NCBI GenBank assembly: GCA_043809745.1
Contig: JBDROU010000080.1
Span: 52,628-116,627 of the forward strand
Reading direction: 5' to 3'
From: JBDROU01 sp043809745 [NCBI: bacterium]
GTDB lineage: Bacteria; Elusimicrobiota; JBDRMW01
DNA: 64,000 nt
A program made the translations under genes and the position numbers. The notes below the pieces were generated by a model, which ran no database searches, had not been told where the DNA came from, and worked only from the letters and a program-made list of their open reading frames with translations. Positions 37,826-47,617 of this stretch are shown here, one piece after another. Within the stretch, counting starts at the first letter, position 1; every line of letters starts with the position of its first letter.

Positions 37826-39082
37826 CTATTTATTTAGGAAATACCTACCGTCAATAATTTTCTTGCCTGCTAACAAATCTTTCTTCTGTTTGAACTCCGG
37901 CCAAGCTGTTGCAATTAAGATAACTGAACAACTCTTTGATAATTCTTCAAAAGAATCTGCATAATCTATTGGAAGTTTGTATGTATTTTTAAATATTTCA
38001 ACAGCCATAGGATCATATGCAATTATATTCCTTCGATCATTTTTAATCAATAACTCTATAATCTGTTTTGCCGGAGTGTCGCGTATATCATCACTCTCAG
38101 GCTTAAAAGAAAGCCCCGCTATTCCTATTTTTTCATCGGCTTTAGAAGCATTGACAACTTTTTGAACAATAAATTCTTTAACATGATTGTTTGTATTCAA
38201 CACCGAATCAAGCATCGCGGTTTCACAGCCTTTATCATTTGCGGCGGATTTTATTGCAAGCACATCTTTAGGAAGACAGTATCCCCCAAAGCCGCAACCC
38301 GGATAAGCGTAACTTGTCATAGCAGCAGGATTCCCGAACCATCTCTTATCATCATGCAGCGAAGCGAAAGCATTTATGACATCAATATCTCCAAACTTAT
38401 CAGCTATCATAGACATCTCATTTGAGAAACTGATAAGATTCGCAAGAAATGAATTTGAAAGATATTTCATGAACTCAGCTGTATTAAGCGATACCCGGTA
38501 GGTCTTTCCTCCGAATGACTTATATATCTCCTGCAGAACATCGCCGCTTTTCTTATCATACTCACCAATCACAATCCTGTCAGGCTTTAAGAAATCTTCC
38601 CAAGCATATCCCTCTCTTAGAAATTCCGGATTACTAACTATCCCGATTTGCTTACCCAAAACAAAACCTTCCTGTTTTATACATTCAGCTATTACGTTCT
38701 TTGCGGTAGATGGCGGAACTGTTGATTTTATTGTTATAACCTTGAATTTATCTTTTTTTATAAATTTAAGCGAATCCCTTACAGCTGTTTTTATTATATC
38801 AACATTTGCTTCCCCGTTCGGTCCGACTGGAGTCCCAACACAATAAAATATTACTTCAGAATCCCTAAGGGCAGACTCAAGTGTATCGCAAAGACAAAAA
38901 TTATCATCTGCATAGGTGCGCAGATACTCATACAAATATGGTTCATGAAACGGAATTTCACCTTTCTTAATATCATTAACTTTCTTTCTGTCAATATCAT
39001 ACCCAAACACCTTAAATCCCTTATGCGCAAATCCTAATGCTGTTGTGAGCCCTACAAAACCAAGCCCGATAACTGTAATCAA
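37826..39082 (-). CDS. UDP-glucose/GDP-mannose dehydrogenase family protein
   Basis: 418 residues. It has the NAD loop GLGFVGLTT, the middle STVPPSTAK and NPEFLREG, and the catalytic cysteine in GFGGYCLPKD, where the usual serine of FGGSCFPKD is tyrosine. It oxidises a hexose nucleotide to a uronic acid. The start is a TTG with GGAAG upstream. It is adjacent to a UDP-glucuronate-decarboxylase-like gene, so a UDP-glucuronate to UDP-pentose route is plausible. It is distinct from the Ugd at 56966-58261. Confidence 0.9.
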   Translation of the reverse strand: MITVIGLGFVGLTTALGFAHKGFKVFGYDIDRKKVNDIKKGEIPFHEPYLYEYLRTYADDNFCLCDTLESALRDSEVIFYCVGTPVGPNGEANVDIIKTAVRDSLKFIKKDKFKVITIKSTVPPSTAKNVIAECIKQEGFVLGKQIGIVSNPEFLREGYAWEDFLKPDRIVIGEYDKKSGDVLQEIYKSFGGKTYRVSLNTAEFMKYLSNSFLANLISFSNEMSMIADKFGDIDVINAFASLHDDKRWFGNPAAMTSYAYPGCGFGGYCLPKDVLAIKSAANDKGCETAMLDSVLNTNNHVKEFIVQKVVNASKADEKIGIAGLSFKPESDDIRDTPAKQIIELLIKNDRRNIIAYDPMAVEIFKNTYKLPIDYADSFEELSKSCSVILIATAWPEFKQKKDLLAGKKIIDGRYFLNK

Positions 39083-39083
39083 T

Positions 39084-40163
39084 TTATTCTTCTTCCTTTA
39101 AAAATGTAATAAAACGTTTAACCCCTTCTTCTACTTCAATCTTAGGGTTATATCCTAATTTAGAAACAGCTTTTGATATGTCAGGACATCTTCTAAAAGG
39201 ATTATGTGTAAGATATTCCACATCTTTTGACTTTCTAAAAATGATTTTTATATTATATCCGAATAAATCCTTTGCGGCATCGCTATATATCTCGGCAAGC
39301 CTCTGCACATTAATTTCAGGTTTTGCTATCCCAATATTAAAATAGTCAAATTTTCCATAAGTTAAAACCTTTAAATAGCCTACTATAGCATCAGCAACAT
39401 AGCAGAAGGTTCTTGTCGGATTACCATCGGAATGTATATAGATATCTTTATTATTAAGCACACACTTAGCAAAATCCGCGGGAACTCTCATATCGTTAAT
39501 GCTCATCCCGGGCCCATAATTGTTGAATGGCCTCACAATAGAAATCGGCATTTTGTATTTGTTTGCGAATATATATGATATTGTCTCCCCAAATCTTTTT
39601 GCTTCATCATAACAAGCGCGCGGCCCCATGCACGAAACATTCCCCCTATACTCTTCTGAAGTAGGTATATTACCTTCGGTTGGGTCTCCATATACCTCAC
39701 TGCTCGAGAAAAATAAGAAACCTTTAATTTCAGAGTCTTTATAATAATCAATAAGCCTTCTTAAACCCCATATGTTTGCATCTATGGTTTCCACAGGATA
39801 TTTTCTGTAGAATGTAGGAGAAGCGATGGAAGCCATATGTAAAATGTAATCAACATCTTTAGAATCCTTTAGCTGGCTGATATCATCCTTTGAAATATCA
39901 AAACTATATATTTTAACATTACTGTAACTTCCTTCAATTTTCTCTATCCATTCAGGTTTTCCTAGCAGGAAAGTATCCAATAATATAAGTGAATCAATTT
40001 TTAACCCATCTTCTATTAAATTAACAAAGAAATGAGTGATATAATATCCTAGAAAACCCGCACACCCGGTAATCATTATTTTTTTATTTTCAAATTGAGT
40101 AATTTTCTCGAAATTTGCGACTATATATTCTATATCTTCTTGTTTAATTCTTTTCTTTACCAT
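39084..40163 (-). CDS. NAD-dependent epimerase/dehydratase (UDP-glucuronate decarboxylase-like)
   Basis: 359 residues. After a ~25-residue N-terminal extension the NAD loop is ITGCAGFLGYY, and the catalytic region is GPRACYDEAKRFGE, closely resembling that of UDP-xylose synthases. RTFCYVADA and FNIGIAKPEINV continue the family pattern. It would decarboxylate UDP-glucuronate to UDP-xylose or a 4-keto pentose. It follows the dehydrogenase gene by 1 bp on the map and precedes RfbF. Confidence 0.85.
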   Translation of the reverse strand: MVKKRIKQEDIEYIVANFEKITQFENKKIMITGCAGFLGYYITHFFVNLIEDGLKIDSLILLDTFLLGKPEWIEKIEGSYSNVKIYSFDISKDDISQLKDSKDVDYILHMASIASPTFYRKYPVETIDANIWGLRRLIDYYKDSEIKGFLFFSSSEVYGDPTEGNIPTSEEYRGNVSCMGPRACYDEAKRFGETISYIFANKYKMPISIVRPFNNYGPGMSINDMRVPADFAKCVLNNKDIYIHSDGNPTRTFCYVADAIVGYLKVLTYGKFDYFNIGIAKPEINVQRLAEIYSDAAKDLFGYNIKIIFRKSKDVEYLTHNPFRRCPDISKAVSKLGYNPKIEVEEGVKRFITFLKEEE

Positions 40164-40185
40164 ATTACATGCCTCTTGATAAAAT

Positions 40186-40962
40186 TTACTTCCAAACCTT
40201 CCATGGAGAGCTACCTGAGGTCCATAACCTTTCTAATTCCTTCTTATCCCTCAAAGTATCCATGCATTTCCAGAAACCATCATGTTTATAAGCAGTCAGT
40301 TCACCATCTTTTGCCAAATTTTCAAGCGGTTCACCCTCAAGCATTATTTCATCACCTGATATATAATCGAAAATTTTCTTTTCAAATACAAAAAATCCAC
40401 CATTTATCCATCCGAGGCTTATATTTGGCTTTTCCTTAAATGAAACAACTTCTTCTCCTTTAAATTGAATCTCCCCGAACCTGGCCGTAGGCTTTACTGC
40501 TGTAATTGTAGCAATCTTTCCCCTAGACTTATGATAAGCAATAAGTTTATTTATATCAATATCTCCTACCCCGTCACCGTAAGTAAGCATAAATGTTTGA
40601 TCGCCTTTAAGTTTATCTCTTAATCTATATAACCTGCCGCCTGTCATAGTCCCTTCTCCAGTATCAATTATATCCGCAATCCAGTTATTAGGATGCTGTC
40701 TTATAGGAAGCATCTGTTTAGCATTAAAGATCAATGCAAGATCCTCATCTAAATCAAAACATTCTTTTATAAAATATTCCTTAATTTTTTCTCCTTTATA
40801 ACCGGTTGCAAGCAGAAATTCATTAAAACCAAATGAGCTATAGTTTTTCATAATGTGCCATAAAATCGGTTTATCACCTATTTCAATTAACGGTTTTGGC
40901 CTGTTATACGTTTCTTCGCTTAATCTGGTTCCATACCCGCCACATAATATAACGGTTTTCAT
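40186..40962 (-). CDS. rfbF: Glucose-1-phosphate cytidylyltransferase
   Basis: 258 residues of the RfbF family, which makes CDP-glucose from CTP and glucose-1-phosphate. The N-terminal VILCGGYGTRLSEET with RPKPLIEIG, the LTYGDGVGDIDI metal site, and the C-terminal WKCMDTLRDK motif are specific for this family. The usual partners for CDP-3,6-dideoxyhexoses (a clear RfbG dehydratase and RfbH) are not recognisable in the window, although SDR genes adjoin on both sides. The fate of CDP-glucose is unclear. Confidence 0.93.
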   Translation of the reverse strand: MKTVILCGGYGTRLSEETYNRPKPLIEIGDKPILWHIMKNYSSFGFNEFLLATGYKGEKIKEYFIKECFDLDEDLALIFNAKQMLPIRQHPNNWIADIIDTGEGTMTGGRLYRLRDKLKGDQTFMLTYGDGVGDIDINKLIAYHKSRGKIATITAVKPTARFGEIQFKGEEVVSFKEKPNISLGWINGGFFVFEKKIFDYISGDEIMLEGEPLENLAKDGELTAYKHDGFWKCMDTLRDKKELERLWTSGSSPWKVWK

Positions 40963-40976
40963 TCCATTTATCCCCT

Positions 40977-41918
40977 TTAAGTTCTATTATTTTTATAATA
41001 ATCTATAGTTTGGATTAATCCCTCATGAAAAGACACACTAGGTGTCCAATGTAATATATCAGCAGCTAATTTGATATCAGCATACAACTCCATCGCTTCG
41101 CCCTTTCTGTATTTATGTGCACCCCAGATTGGATTACCGCCACCGACCAAATCTATAACCTTATTTATAACACTCTTAATTGTAACAGGCGCGCCTGAGG
41201 CGATATTTATAATATGCCCCTTTGTTTCACTATTTAACGCGGCTTTTATCATCCCTTCTATAACATCATCAATATAACAGAAATCCCTCTTTTGGCTGCC
41301 TTCTGAAGTTTTGAATTCTTCATTGCGCAAGCAGGCTCTTATTATCTGAGGGAGAAACCTCGTAACCCCCTGTCCAGGACCATATGGAAGGAATAATCTG
41401 ATAACCACACCAGGAAAGTTTTCAGTTGTTGAGAGCATCTGTATAAAATGAGTTGCCGCAACCTTGCCTAAAGAATATGAAGAGATTGGCTTTTCTCTAT
41501 CTGTCTCTTTCTGAGGAGCAGGTGTATTTCCGTATTCATCACTGCTCCCGATCTGCACAAAACACTTTAATGTATCTTTAGGAACATTGCTTACAAGGTT
41601 AAGAAGTCCTATAAAATGGGATTCTATTGCCTTCCTGCCCCCGGCAAAATAGGAAGAATGGTCTATATAACCACTGACATTGAAAACATAGTCAAATTGA
41701 TGCTGCGAAAGCAGCAGTTTTAAGGCCCTGCTGTCACAAAGGTCTATATCGAAATACTTGATGCCTTTCCATTTAAGATATACTAATGCATCATGTTCTG
41801 GAAAACCAATGCAGGTTATCCGAGAAGTGTCTTTTAAACATCTATCCACAAGATGCCTTCCGATAAAACCGGTGCTTCCTGCAATCAAAATCCTATCTGT
41901 ATTTTGAAAAGATACCAT
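40977..41918 (-). CDS. NAD-dependent epimerase/reductase (extended SDR)
   Basis: 313 residues. NAD loop IAGSTGFIGRH, catalytic SSYSLGK (YxxxK), then RLFLPYGPGQG and KRDFCYIDDVIEG. The pattern resembles CDP-abequose/paratose/tyvelose-type reductases and dTDP-sugar epimerases, and its place next to rfbF makes a CDP-sugar substrate possible. The N-terminal half is only weakly similar to GalE-type proteins. Substrate unknown. Confidence 0.82.
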   Translation of the reverse strand: MVSFQNTDRILIAGSTGFIGRHLVDRCLKDTSRITCIGFPEHDALVYLKWKGIKYFDIDLCDSRALKLLLSQHQFDYVFNVSGYIDHSSYFAGGRKAIESHFIGLLNLVSNVPKDTLKCFVQIGSSDEYGNTPAPQKETDREKPISSYSLGKVAATHFIQMLSTTENFPGVVIRLFLPYGPGQGVTRFLPQIIRACLRNEEFKTSEGSQKRDFCYIDDVIEGMIKAALNSETKGHIINIASGAPVTIKSVINKVIDLVGGGNPIWGAHKYRKGEAMELYADIKLAADILHWTPSVSFHEGLIQTIDYYKNNRT

Positions 41919-41952
41919 TAGTATTCTCTATTCAAAGATTTTCTGAGTCTTG

Positions 41953-43002
41953 TTATCTTTGAATTTTAACGTTATGATGCTTCAATAAATTTTCCACATC
42001 AATCTTAGTAAACTGTGAAGCATCGCCTTTTACGCTATGCTTTAATGCAGACAAGCCAACTGCAAAATCAACTGTTTGCTGAAAATCATTTTTATAAGCC
42101 GTAAGACCGAAAAGAATTCCAGCCAGATAAGTATCCCCGGTTCCTATCCTGTCAACTATATTGGTTACTCTCATTTCGACACCTTTATAACATTCAATTT
42201 TCCTGCCTCTTTTTACATATAAAATTCCGCTCCATCCATTCTCACTGGCTGAAATTGGTGTTCTCAAACTAACAGCAAGAAATGAAAGCCTTTTCAAACG
42301 TTTAAAACAAGTACCAGCTATTTCATTTAATGTTTCTATATCACAAGTATCTTCCTTGGCTATGCCCAAAGCATCAAAATAATCCGATTCATTCCCTGAA
42401 ATCAGCTCAGCATTTGAGCACAAATCCCACATAACTTTATGAATTGCGGCCTTTTTCTTTTTGACCCACTCCCATAATTTGCTTCTAAAATTAAGGTCAA
42501 TAGATAAATTTATGCCGGCCTTCTTCTTGCTGAATAATTTCTTCAAAACATCATAAGAAGATTTTGAAACAGCAGCTGATATGCCGCTTGTATGTATCCA
42601 GGAGGCATTCGTAAAGATTTTTTTCCATTGATAATCGGTAAATGAACTTTCAGCAAAAGCTGAATGTTTCCGATCGTATAATACCTGTGAAGCTCTTGGA
42701 CCTGCACCTGCTTCAGTCCAATACACCCCGACCCTGTCTCCGCCGAATACTATATTTGATGTGTCAACAGAATAGCTTTTTAGATACCTTAAAATCTTCT
42801 CAGTTAGCACACCTTCCGGAAGCTTTGTTACAAAACTGCAGGGATACCCCAGCTGGGAAAGCGCAATAGCAACGTTAGATTCACTTCCTCCAGGTTCAAT
42901 AATAAAATCATTAGCCTGAGCAATCTTCTCCCCTCTTACAGAAGGGGTAATCCTTAACATAATTTCGCCAAAGGTTACTATTCTTTTCTTAATTTCAATC
43001 AT
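41953..43002 (-). CDS. PfkB-family carbohydrate kinase (2-dehydro-3-deoxygluconokinase-like)
   Basis: 349 residues, ribokinase fold. The N-terminal signature is GGSESNVAIALSQLG (38-52), the anion-hole/catalytic motif is DRIGTGDTYLAGIL near residue 290, and the N terminus VTFGEIMLRITP resembles KdgK. KdgK phosphorylates 2-keto-3-deoxygluconate. It directly follows the fused aldolase gene at 43012-44748, so it may phosphorylate a 3-deoxy-2-keto sugar acid. A GAGG ribosome site lies 8 bases before the ATG. Confidence 0.85.
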   Translation of the reverse strand: MIEIKKRIVTFGEIMLRITPSVRGEKIAQANDFIIEPGGSESNVAIALSQLGYPCSFVTKLPEGVLTEKILRYLKSYSVDTSNIVFGGDRVGVYWTEAGAGPRASQVLYDRKHSAFAESSFTDYQWKKIFTNASWIHTSGISAAVSKSSYDVLKKLFSKKKAGINLSIDLNFRSKLWEWVKKKKAAIHKVMWDLCSNAELISGNESDYFDALGIAKEDTCDIETLNEIAGTCFKRLKRLSFLAVSLRTPISASENGWSGILYVKRGRKIECYKGVEMRVTNIVDRIGTGDTYLAGILFGLTAYKNDFQQTVDFAVGLSALKHSVKGDASQFTKIDVENLLKHHNVKIQR

Positions 43003-43011
43003 TATTGCACC

Positions 43012-44748
43012 TCAAATATAATTTTTTATTCCCTTATAAAACTCCCCATAACTTGTTGGAGTAACTATATTAATGCCGTCTTTCCCATTATCCACAAGAT
43101 AACTATTTATTTGCTTTATAAATTTTTCATTCAACTTATGCATTATCACCATAAGTTCTCTGTCCTCTATCTCATATTTTTCCTTATAAAATAAGAGATC
43201 CCCTTTAGCATCGATGTTAAGATAACCATCCATTCCGGCAGCAAATATTTTGTCAGCGCCCATCACAGCCGCAACACCCATTAAAAGAACGGACACAGTT
43301 CTACAGTTGCACTGTATTACTCCATCAATTATTGAAAAGTCGTTATTCAGAGTATCCAGGTAATGTATTTTCTCATAGGATTTATTTGTATATTCACTAA
43401 TCATCTTATCTGATATATATTCTCCAATAAGTAATGAAGATTCCTTGTTAACAGAATCGATGTATTCCTCAAACCTGCGCTCATTTCTAAACGCATGATA
43501 TTTAGGAACAAACATCCCTCCTAAATAGTTCGCTCCCATCACAATAGGTTTAAATTTTTCAATAAACTGACTTATTTGATCGCGGTATTGAACCAAACTG
43601 GGCCCATTTCCTAATATGAGAAATGTCTCTCCTTTATGCCTATTAATATAAGGAACAATTTTTTTGGCAGGTTTCTTTTCTTGAGCTGTACTATTTATTT
43701 CATAAGAACTTGGTGCGCTTAATTTGCATTCTCCCAAAATTCCTTGGTTTATTATCTCATCAAGTAATTTCTCAGAATAACCTACAGGATTTTTTTTATT
43801 AATACAATCCATGGCTCTCCATATATCTTCCATAGTGTATTCTCTAAAACTGATAAGCTTCTGAATATAACTTGGGTGGCATTTGAACAACCCAGAAAGC
43901 ATGTAAGGCAGCTGATAACCCCAGTTTATATTCCTATGCATATCAAGGAAGTATTTATCAATACAATTTAACACAGGTATTACATTAAACTTTTCCGGCA
44001 TCTTATCATGCAGATATGCCAGAATAATCTCAGTCGGGAGATTTCCTGCCCCCCTACCCATCCCGTAAATAGAGCTGTCAATAATATGAGCTCCGCATTT
44101 TATTGCCTCTATTGAGTTTGCAAAAGCCATTTGAAGTCCGTTATGCGGATGGAATCCAATCTTTACTCCGGATTTTAATTTCAAAAGCGGGGACAATAAT
44201 CCTTCTATTTGATCAGGGAGTATTGATCCATAACTGTCAGCAACATAGGCAAAATCCGCTTGAGAGTCAATTAACATCTCAGCGAACTCTTTTCGCTCAT
44301 CCTTAGTATATCCGGAATAACCCATTGCCTGAAGCGATGTTTCATAACCTTTCGCTTTTACATCACTCAACAAGTTAAGGGCATTTTTTATATCTTTTTT
44401 GTGGGCAGCTATCCTAAAAAGACTCACCCTGCTCTCCGACTTTGGCGGCAAATCCTCTAAATCAATTTTACCATAATCCCCCATAATCGCAATTTTCGGG
44501 CCGTTTATCCCGCTGCAAACTTCATTAATATTTTCTTCGCTTGAGAATCGCCACAAACCGTACTTCTTAGGATCAAAATACTTTTCTGTGCCTCTGTAGC
44601 CTATTTCGAAATAATCCACGCCGGCATTTGACAACGAGCGGAATACTTCTCTAACAAATTTTTTCTCAAAATCCCACTCATTGAGATATCCGCCATCTCT
44701 AATAGTGCAATCAAGCACGGCTACATTTATTCCTTTCTTCGAAACCAT
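43012..44748 (-). CDS. HMGL-type (DmpG-like) aldolase fused to a C-terminal GNGPSL domain (DUF115/GT42-like)
   Basis: 578 residues from the ATG at 44748 (GGAG ribosome site; a GTG two codons upstream is rejected). Residues ~5-345 form a pyruvate-type DRE-TIM barrel: LDCTIRDGG (12-20) with the metal D13 and catalytic R17, and HPHNG at 200-204. Then a short linker is followed by ~370-578, which begins FLILGNGPSL (377-386) and has CRTVSVLLMGVAAVMGADKIFAAGMDGY, reminiscent of the DUF115/MptE-like and GT42 sialyltransferase families. The first half would make or split a 2-keto acid from pyruvate; the second may bind a nucleotide sugar. Function of the fusion is unknown. Confidence 0.75.
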   Translation of the reverse strand: MVSKKGINVAVLDCTIRDGGYLNEWDFEKKFVREVFRSLSNAGVDYFEIGYRGTEKYFDPKKYGLWRFSSEENINEVCSGINGPKIAIMGDYGKIDLEDLPPKSESRVSLFRIAAHKKDIKNALNLLSDVKAKGYETSLQAMGYSGYTKDERKEFAEMLIDSQADFAYVADSYGSILPDQIEGLLSPLLKLKSGVKIGFHPHNGLQMAFANSIEAIKCGAHIIDSSIYGMGRGAGNLPTEIILAYLHDKMPEKFNVIPVLNCIDKYFLDMHRNINWGYQLPYMLSGLFKCHPSYIQKLISFREYTMEDIWRAMDCINKKNPVGYSEKLLDEIINQGILGECKLSAPSSYEINSTAQEKKPAKKIVPYINRHKGETFLILGNGPSLVQYRDQISQFIEKFKPIVMGANYLGGMFVPKYHAFRNERRFEEYIDSVNKESSLLIGEYISDKMISEYTNKSYEKIHYLDTLNNDFSIIDGVIQCNCRTVSVLLMGVAAVMGADKIFAAGMDGYLNIDAKGDLLFYKEKYEIEDRELMVIMHKLNEKFIKQINSYLVDNGKDGINIVTPTSYGEFYKGIKNYI

Positions 44749-44767
44749 AAACACTCCTTAAGCAGCT

Positions 44768-45430
44768 TTATTTAGATCTCAATTTACTTGAAATCATAAG
44801 TTCTGCAATACTAAAATCATCTAAAGTATCTATATCATGCCCCTCAAAATCATCAACGATCTTTATATAAGAATTAGAATCCACTCTTTGGTTCTTTTTT
44901 AAAAAAAGATCCCTCGTAAAAACATATAAACCGGATTGTTCAACAACTATTGGCAGAATATCCTGCGTTCTTGGGATAGGTTTATCTAAGGAATAGTTGA
45001 GAGGTTTATCATTATACCAAGCAAATTTCTTTATTTCAATCGCAGCAAATGCGGAACTGTACTTGCCTGATGATACTTTCTCTACACACTCAGCAACCGT
45101 TTCCGGCTTTATAAATGGCGCAGTAATATGCAAGAGAACTATAATATCAGCATTGTCCCTTTTTAAAAACTCATTCACAAAATCCTGTACAGTAGCTTCT
45201 TGAGTATCGAGTCTAACAGGTCTTTCTACATACTTGTACTTTAAACCATCTTCTATATGGGAACAAATTGAAGGTTCAGATGCAAAGATGATTGTTTCAT
45301 TAATACTTGAAACAGAATTTAGCGCTTTTATACAGTAATTCACCAAAGGAGATCCCCCAAGCAATTTAATATTCTTTAAAGGGAGCCTTTCACTATTAAG
45401 CTTTGACGGAACAAAACCAACTATCCTCAT
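44768..45430 (-). CDS. CMP-sugar synthetase, acylneuraminate cytidylyltransferase (NeuA)-like
   Basis: 220 residues. The N terminus VGFVPSKLNSERLPLKNIK is a variant of the cytidylyltransferase signature, followed by LHITAPFI (the LxxTSPL region) and the C-terminal EGHDIDTLDDF with the metal aspartates. These fit NeuA/PseF-type enzymes, which activate a nonulosonic acid as the CMP-sugar. It lies directly upstream of the fused aldolase gene and in the same run as PseB, PseC and NeuB-like genes. Its actual substrate could be a Pse-type sugar or a product of the fused aldolase. Confidence 0.83.
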   Translation of the reverse strand: MRIVGFVPSKLNSERLPLKNIKLLGGSPLVNYCIKALNSVSSINETIIFASEPSICSHIEDGLKYKYVERPVRLDTQEATVQDFVNEFLKRDNADIIVLLHITAPFIKPETVAECVEKVSSGKYSSAFAAIEIKKFAWYNDKPLNYSLDKPIPRTQDILPIVVEQSGLYVFTRDLFLKKNQRVDSNSYIKIVDDFEGHDIDTLDDFSIAELMISSKLRSK

Positions 45431-45486
45431 TCTCGATTTTTACTCCCAGTAACTATAAGATCTTTTGAAAGCGGCGTTATAGTGTA

Positions 45487-47397
45487 TTAAATATCTTCAA
45501 AAAAGCTCAAAAAATTCTTGTAATAATTTTTTTCGTACCGATATCTGCCAACATCCATCTCGTTTTTCTGTTTTAATTTAATACTATCTCTAATAAAATT
45601 TACAGCATTTTTTAAATTATTGGGATCATTTACATAACAAACTGGAAATATATTTTTAGATTCGCTGTTTTCAAAAACTCCTGTACCGAAATGATTATAT
45701 CTTTTCCACTTATCATAAAGCAATACAGGGATTTTATTAATAAGCGCTTCATCAATAGCGGTCGAAGAATAACTGATCAAAAGATCTGCGGCTGAAAGCA
45801 CATCAGCAAATTGCCCTTTTCTGCTTATGATACATTTTTTTAATCTGGGTAAAAAAGACTTAAATTCATTATTATCAAGAATAAAACCGGGATGAAGCCT
45901 TAGAATAAGCTTTGCGTCAGATAATTCATCGACAACTCTAATTACATCAGACAAACTGTTAAAGAATTCATCAAAAGTTTCTACAAACTGATATCTTTCA
46001 GACATCCTGTTTTTGTGAGTGGTAGCATGCAAAATGACAAATTCATTATCAGAAAATCCTAGCGCTTTTCTGGCCTTTTTCCTGTCATCAAGATTAATAT
46101 TTGCAAATATTAATGGCCCTGTTATAATTTCATTGCTTTTAATATCTGCATATTTGTTCTTGAAATAATGAAGATGCTCTTCTTGTATTGGCGTGCTGAG
46201 GGCAATGTCAGTGAAATCACCCAGCATAAACAGTTTGCCTATATTAAACAGTTCAATTTCATGATACTCATCTACTGGAACCGGATGCGCCCCATGAGAA
46301 ACAAACAGAGATTTTCTTCCAGTTACCCTGGCAAGCTCACCAGCAACTGCAAATAGATTCTGCCCGTTAAATGTAACAACTGCGCTTTTTTTTATTGTCT
46401 TCAGAGCATATCCTATGTTATATGACAATTCCAGCAGCCATACCATATGGTTCTTTAAACCACAATTAACCTTATTAGCAAAAATATCATTATATTCAAT
46501 TCCCTTGTATTTACATAATTCTGTGTCTGATACGCCTAATATTCTGTCAACTTCTTTAGTAATTTTAATCTTTTCATCTTCATCTACCCCAAACTCTATG
46601 TTATTAGGATTAAAAACATAAAACTGATAAATATTTTCATTGAACATACTCTTTGCAAATGTCCAAACATTATACAAAAACATCTTCCAAAAACTTATCT
46701 TGTCGCTCATTGCCGCAAACGTTATTCCCGAATACCGTGATTTTACATCTTTAACTACCTTCCCAAACATAGCACCTGGCACAGGTGTAAATACTACTTT
46801 CTTTCCCTTAAGAAAAAAAATAAGCAATCTGGTAAATAATTTTCTTATATTGGTTGATTTACTGATTATACCGCTGTCACGCAAATCATTCTCATTAGCA
46901 GAAGCAATATCTACAAATTTTAAGTTATGCAACTTCGAGAATCTCTCTACCAGTAATCCCAGATAACTCTCTTTATTATCCAAGAGTCTGGAGTTGTAAT
47001 ATCTTGAGTATTTTGGCGAATAAAACTCAACTGCTTTGTTTCTTTTAACAACATTGTCCAAGATTTCTATAATTTTAATTATATAATTCGTATAAGTCCT
47101 TGCAAAAGTATTAAATTCAGTGTTATAGCAATTTTTCAATCCATTGCTATCAGTGAATGTAAATTCGCTCCTCAGTCTTAACATAACTTTCTCAGATTCA
47201 ACTATTGTATTTTTTTGAGAATCATTATTAAAATATTGAAGGGTATCCTCGTATTTTATATTACTAAGATTTAAATAAGCCTGAAGTTTTGATTCTAACG
47301 CTATAATTTTAAAATCTTTTATGCTCAAATTCTCTTTTTCAATGAGTTGAGAAAAAACTTTAAAATCCTCTACAAACTCCATTATGACAACTTTCAT
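45487..47397 (-). CDS. Large GT-B-like capsule/surface polysaccharide protein, specificity unknown
   Basis: 636 residues without a clear named match. The C-terminal third has LRLHPGF, then LISYSSTAIDEALINKIPVLLYD near 550, a GT-B donor-site pattern shared with polysialyl, Kdo and CDP-glycerol transferase families; the middle has LFVSHGAHPVPV. The first ~200 residues look like a separate helical region. It lies between the class III aminotransferase and NeuA-like genes, so transfer of the CMP-activated sugar is possible, but only by position. Confidence 0.6.
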   Translation of the reverse strand: MKVVIMEFVEDFKVFSQLIEKENLSIKDFKIIALESKLQAYLNLSNIKYEDTLQYFNNDSQKNTIVESEKVMLRLRSEFTFTDSNGLKNCYNTEFNTFARTYTNYIIKIIEILDNVVKRNKAVEFYSPKYSRYYNSRLLDNKESYLGLLVERFSKLHNLKFVDIASANENDLRDSGIISKSTNIRKLFTRLLIFFLKGKKVVFTPVPGAMFGKVVKDVKSRYSGITFAAMSDKISFWKMFLYNVWTFAKSMFNENIYQFYVFNPNNIEFGVDEDEKIKITKEVDRILGVSDTELCKYKGIEYNDIFANKVNCGLKNHMVWLLELSYNIGYALKTIKKSAVVTFNGQNLFAVAGELARVTGRKSLFVSHGAHPVPVDEYHEIELFNIGKLFMLGDFTDIALSTPIQEEHLHYFKNKYADIKSNEIITGPLIFANINLDDRKKARKALGFSDNEFVILHATTHKNRMSERYQFVETFDEFFNSLSDVIRVVDELSDAKLILRLHPGFILDNNEFKSFLPRLKKCIISRKGQFADVLSAADLLISYSSTAIDEALINKIPVLLYDKWKRYNHFGTGVFENSESKNIFPVCYVNDPNNLKNAVNFIRDSIKLKQKNEMDVGRYRYEKNYYKNFLSFFEDI

Positions 47398-47617
47398 CTA
47401 TGCCCTCGCTATAGCCTGATTGCTTCTATGGAATATACTTTGCCACGTGATTTCTTGTCCATTATTATTATGTAAACTTGCCCATCTTGATTTATCCAAT
47501 CATTAAATACCTGATATCGAAATAAATATCGAGTTAAATGTCAAATACCAATTCTTTTGATTCCCTCAGTAAATATAAAAATATTCATTAAATTTAATTT
47601 TTCTCTATTCACTTTCT
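47398..47617. other. Longest gap between minus-strand genes, 220 bp
   Basis: No convincing small gene or terminator is visible. The minus strand holds a perfect -35 hexamer TTGACA (47540-47545) but no good -10 at proper spacing. Two copies of TCGATAT lie 13 bp apart (47514-47520 and 47527-47533) on the minus strand just downstream of it, and could be a weak operator or chance. Confidence 0.3.
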
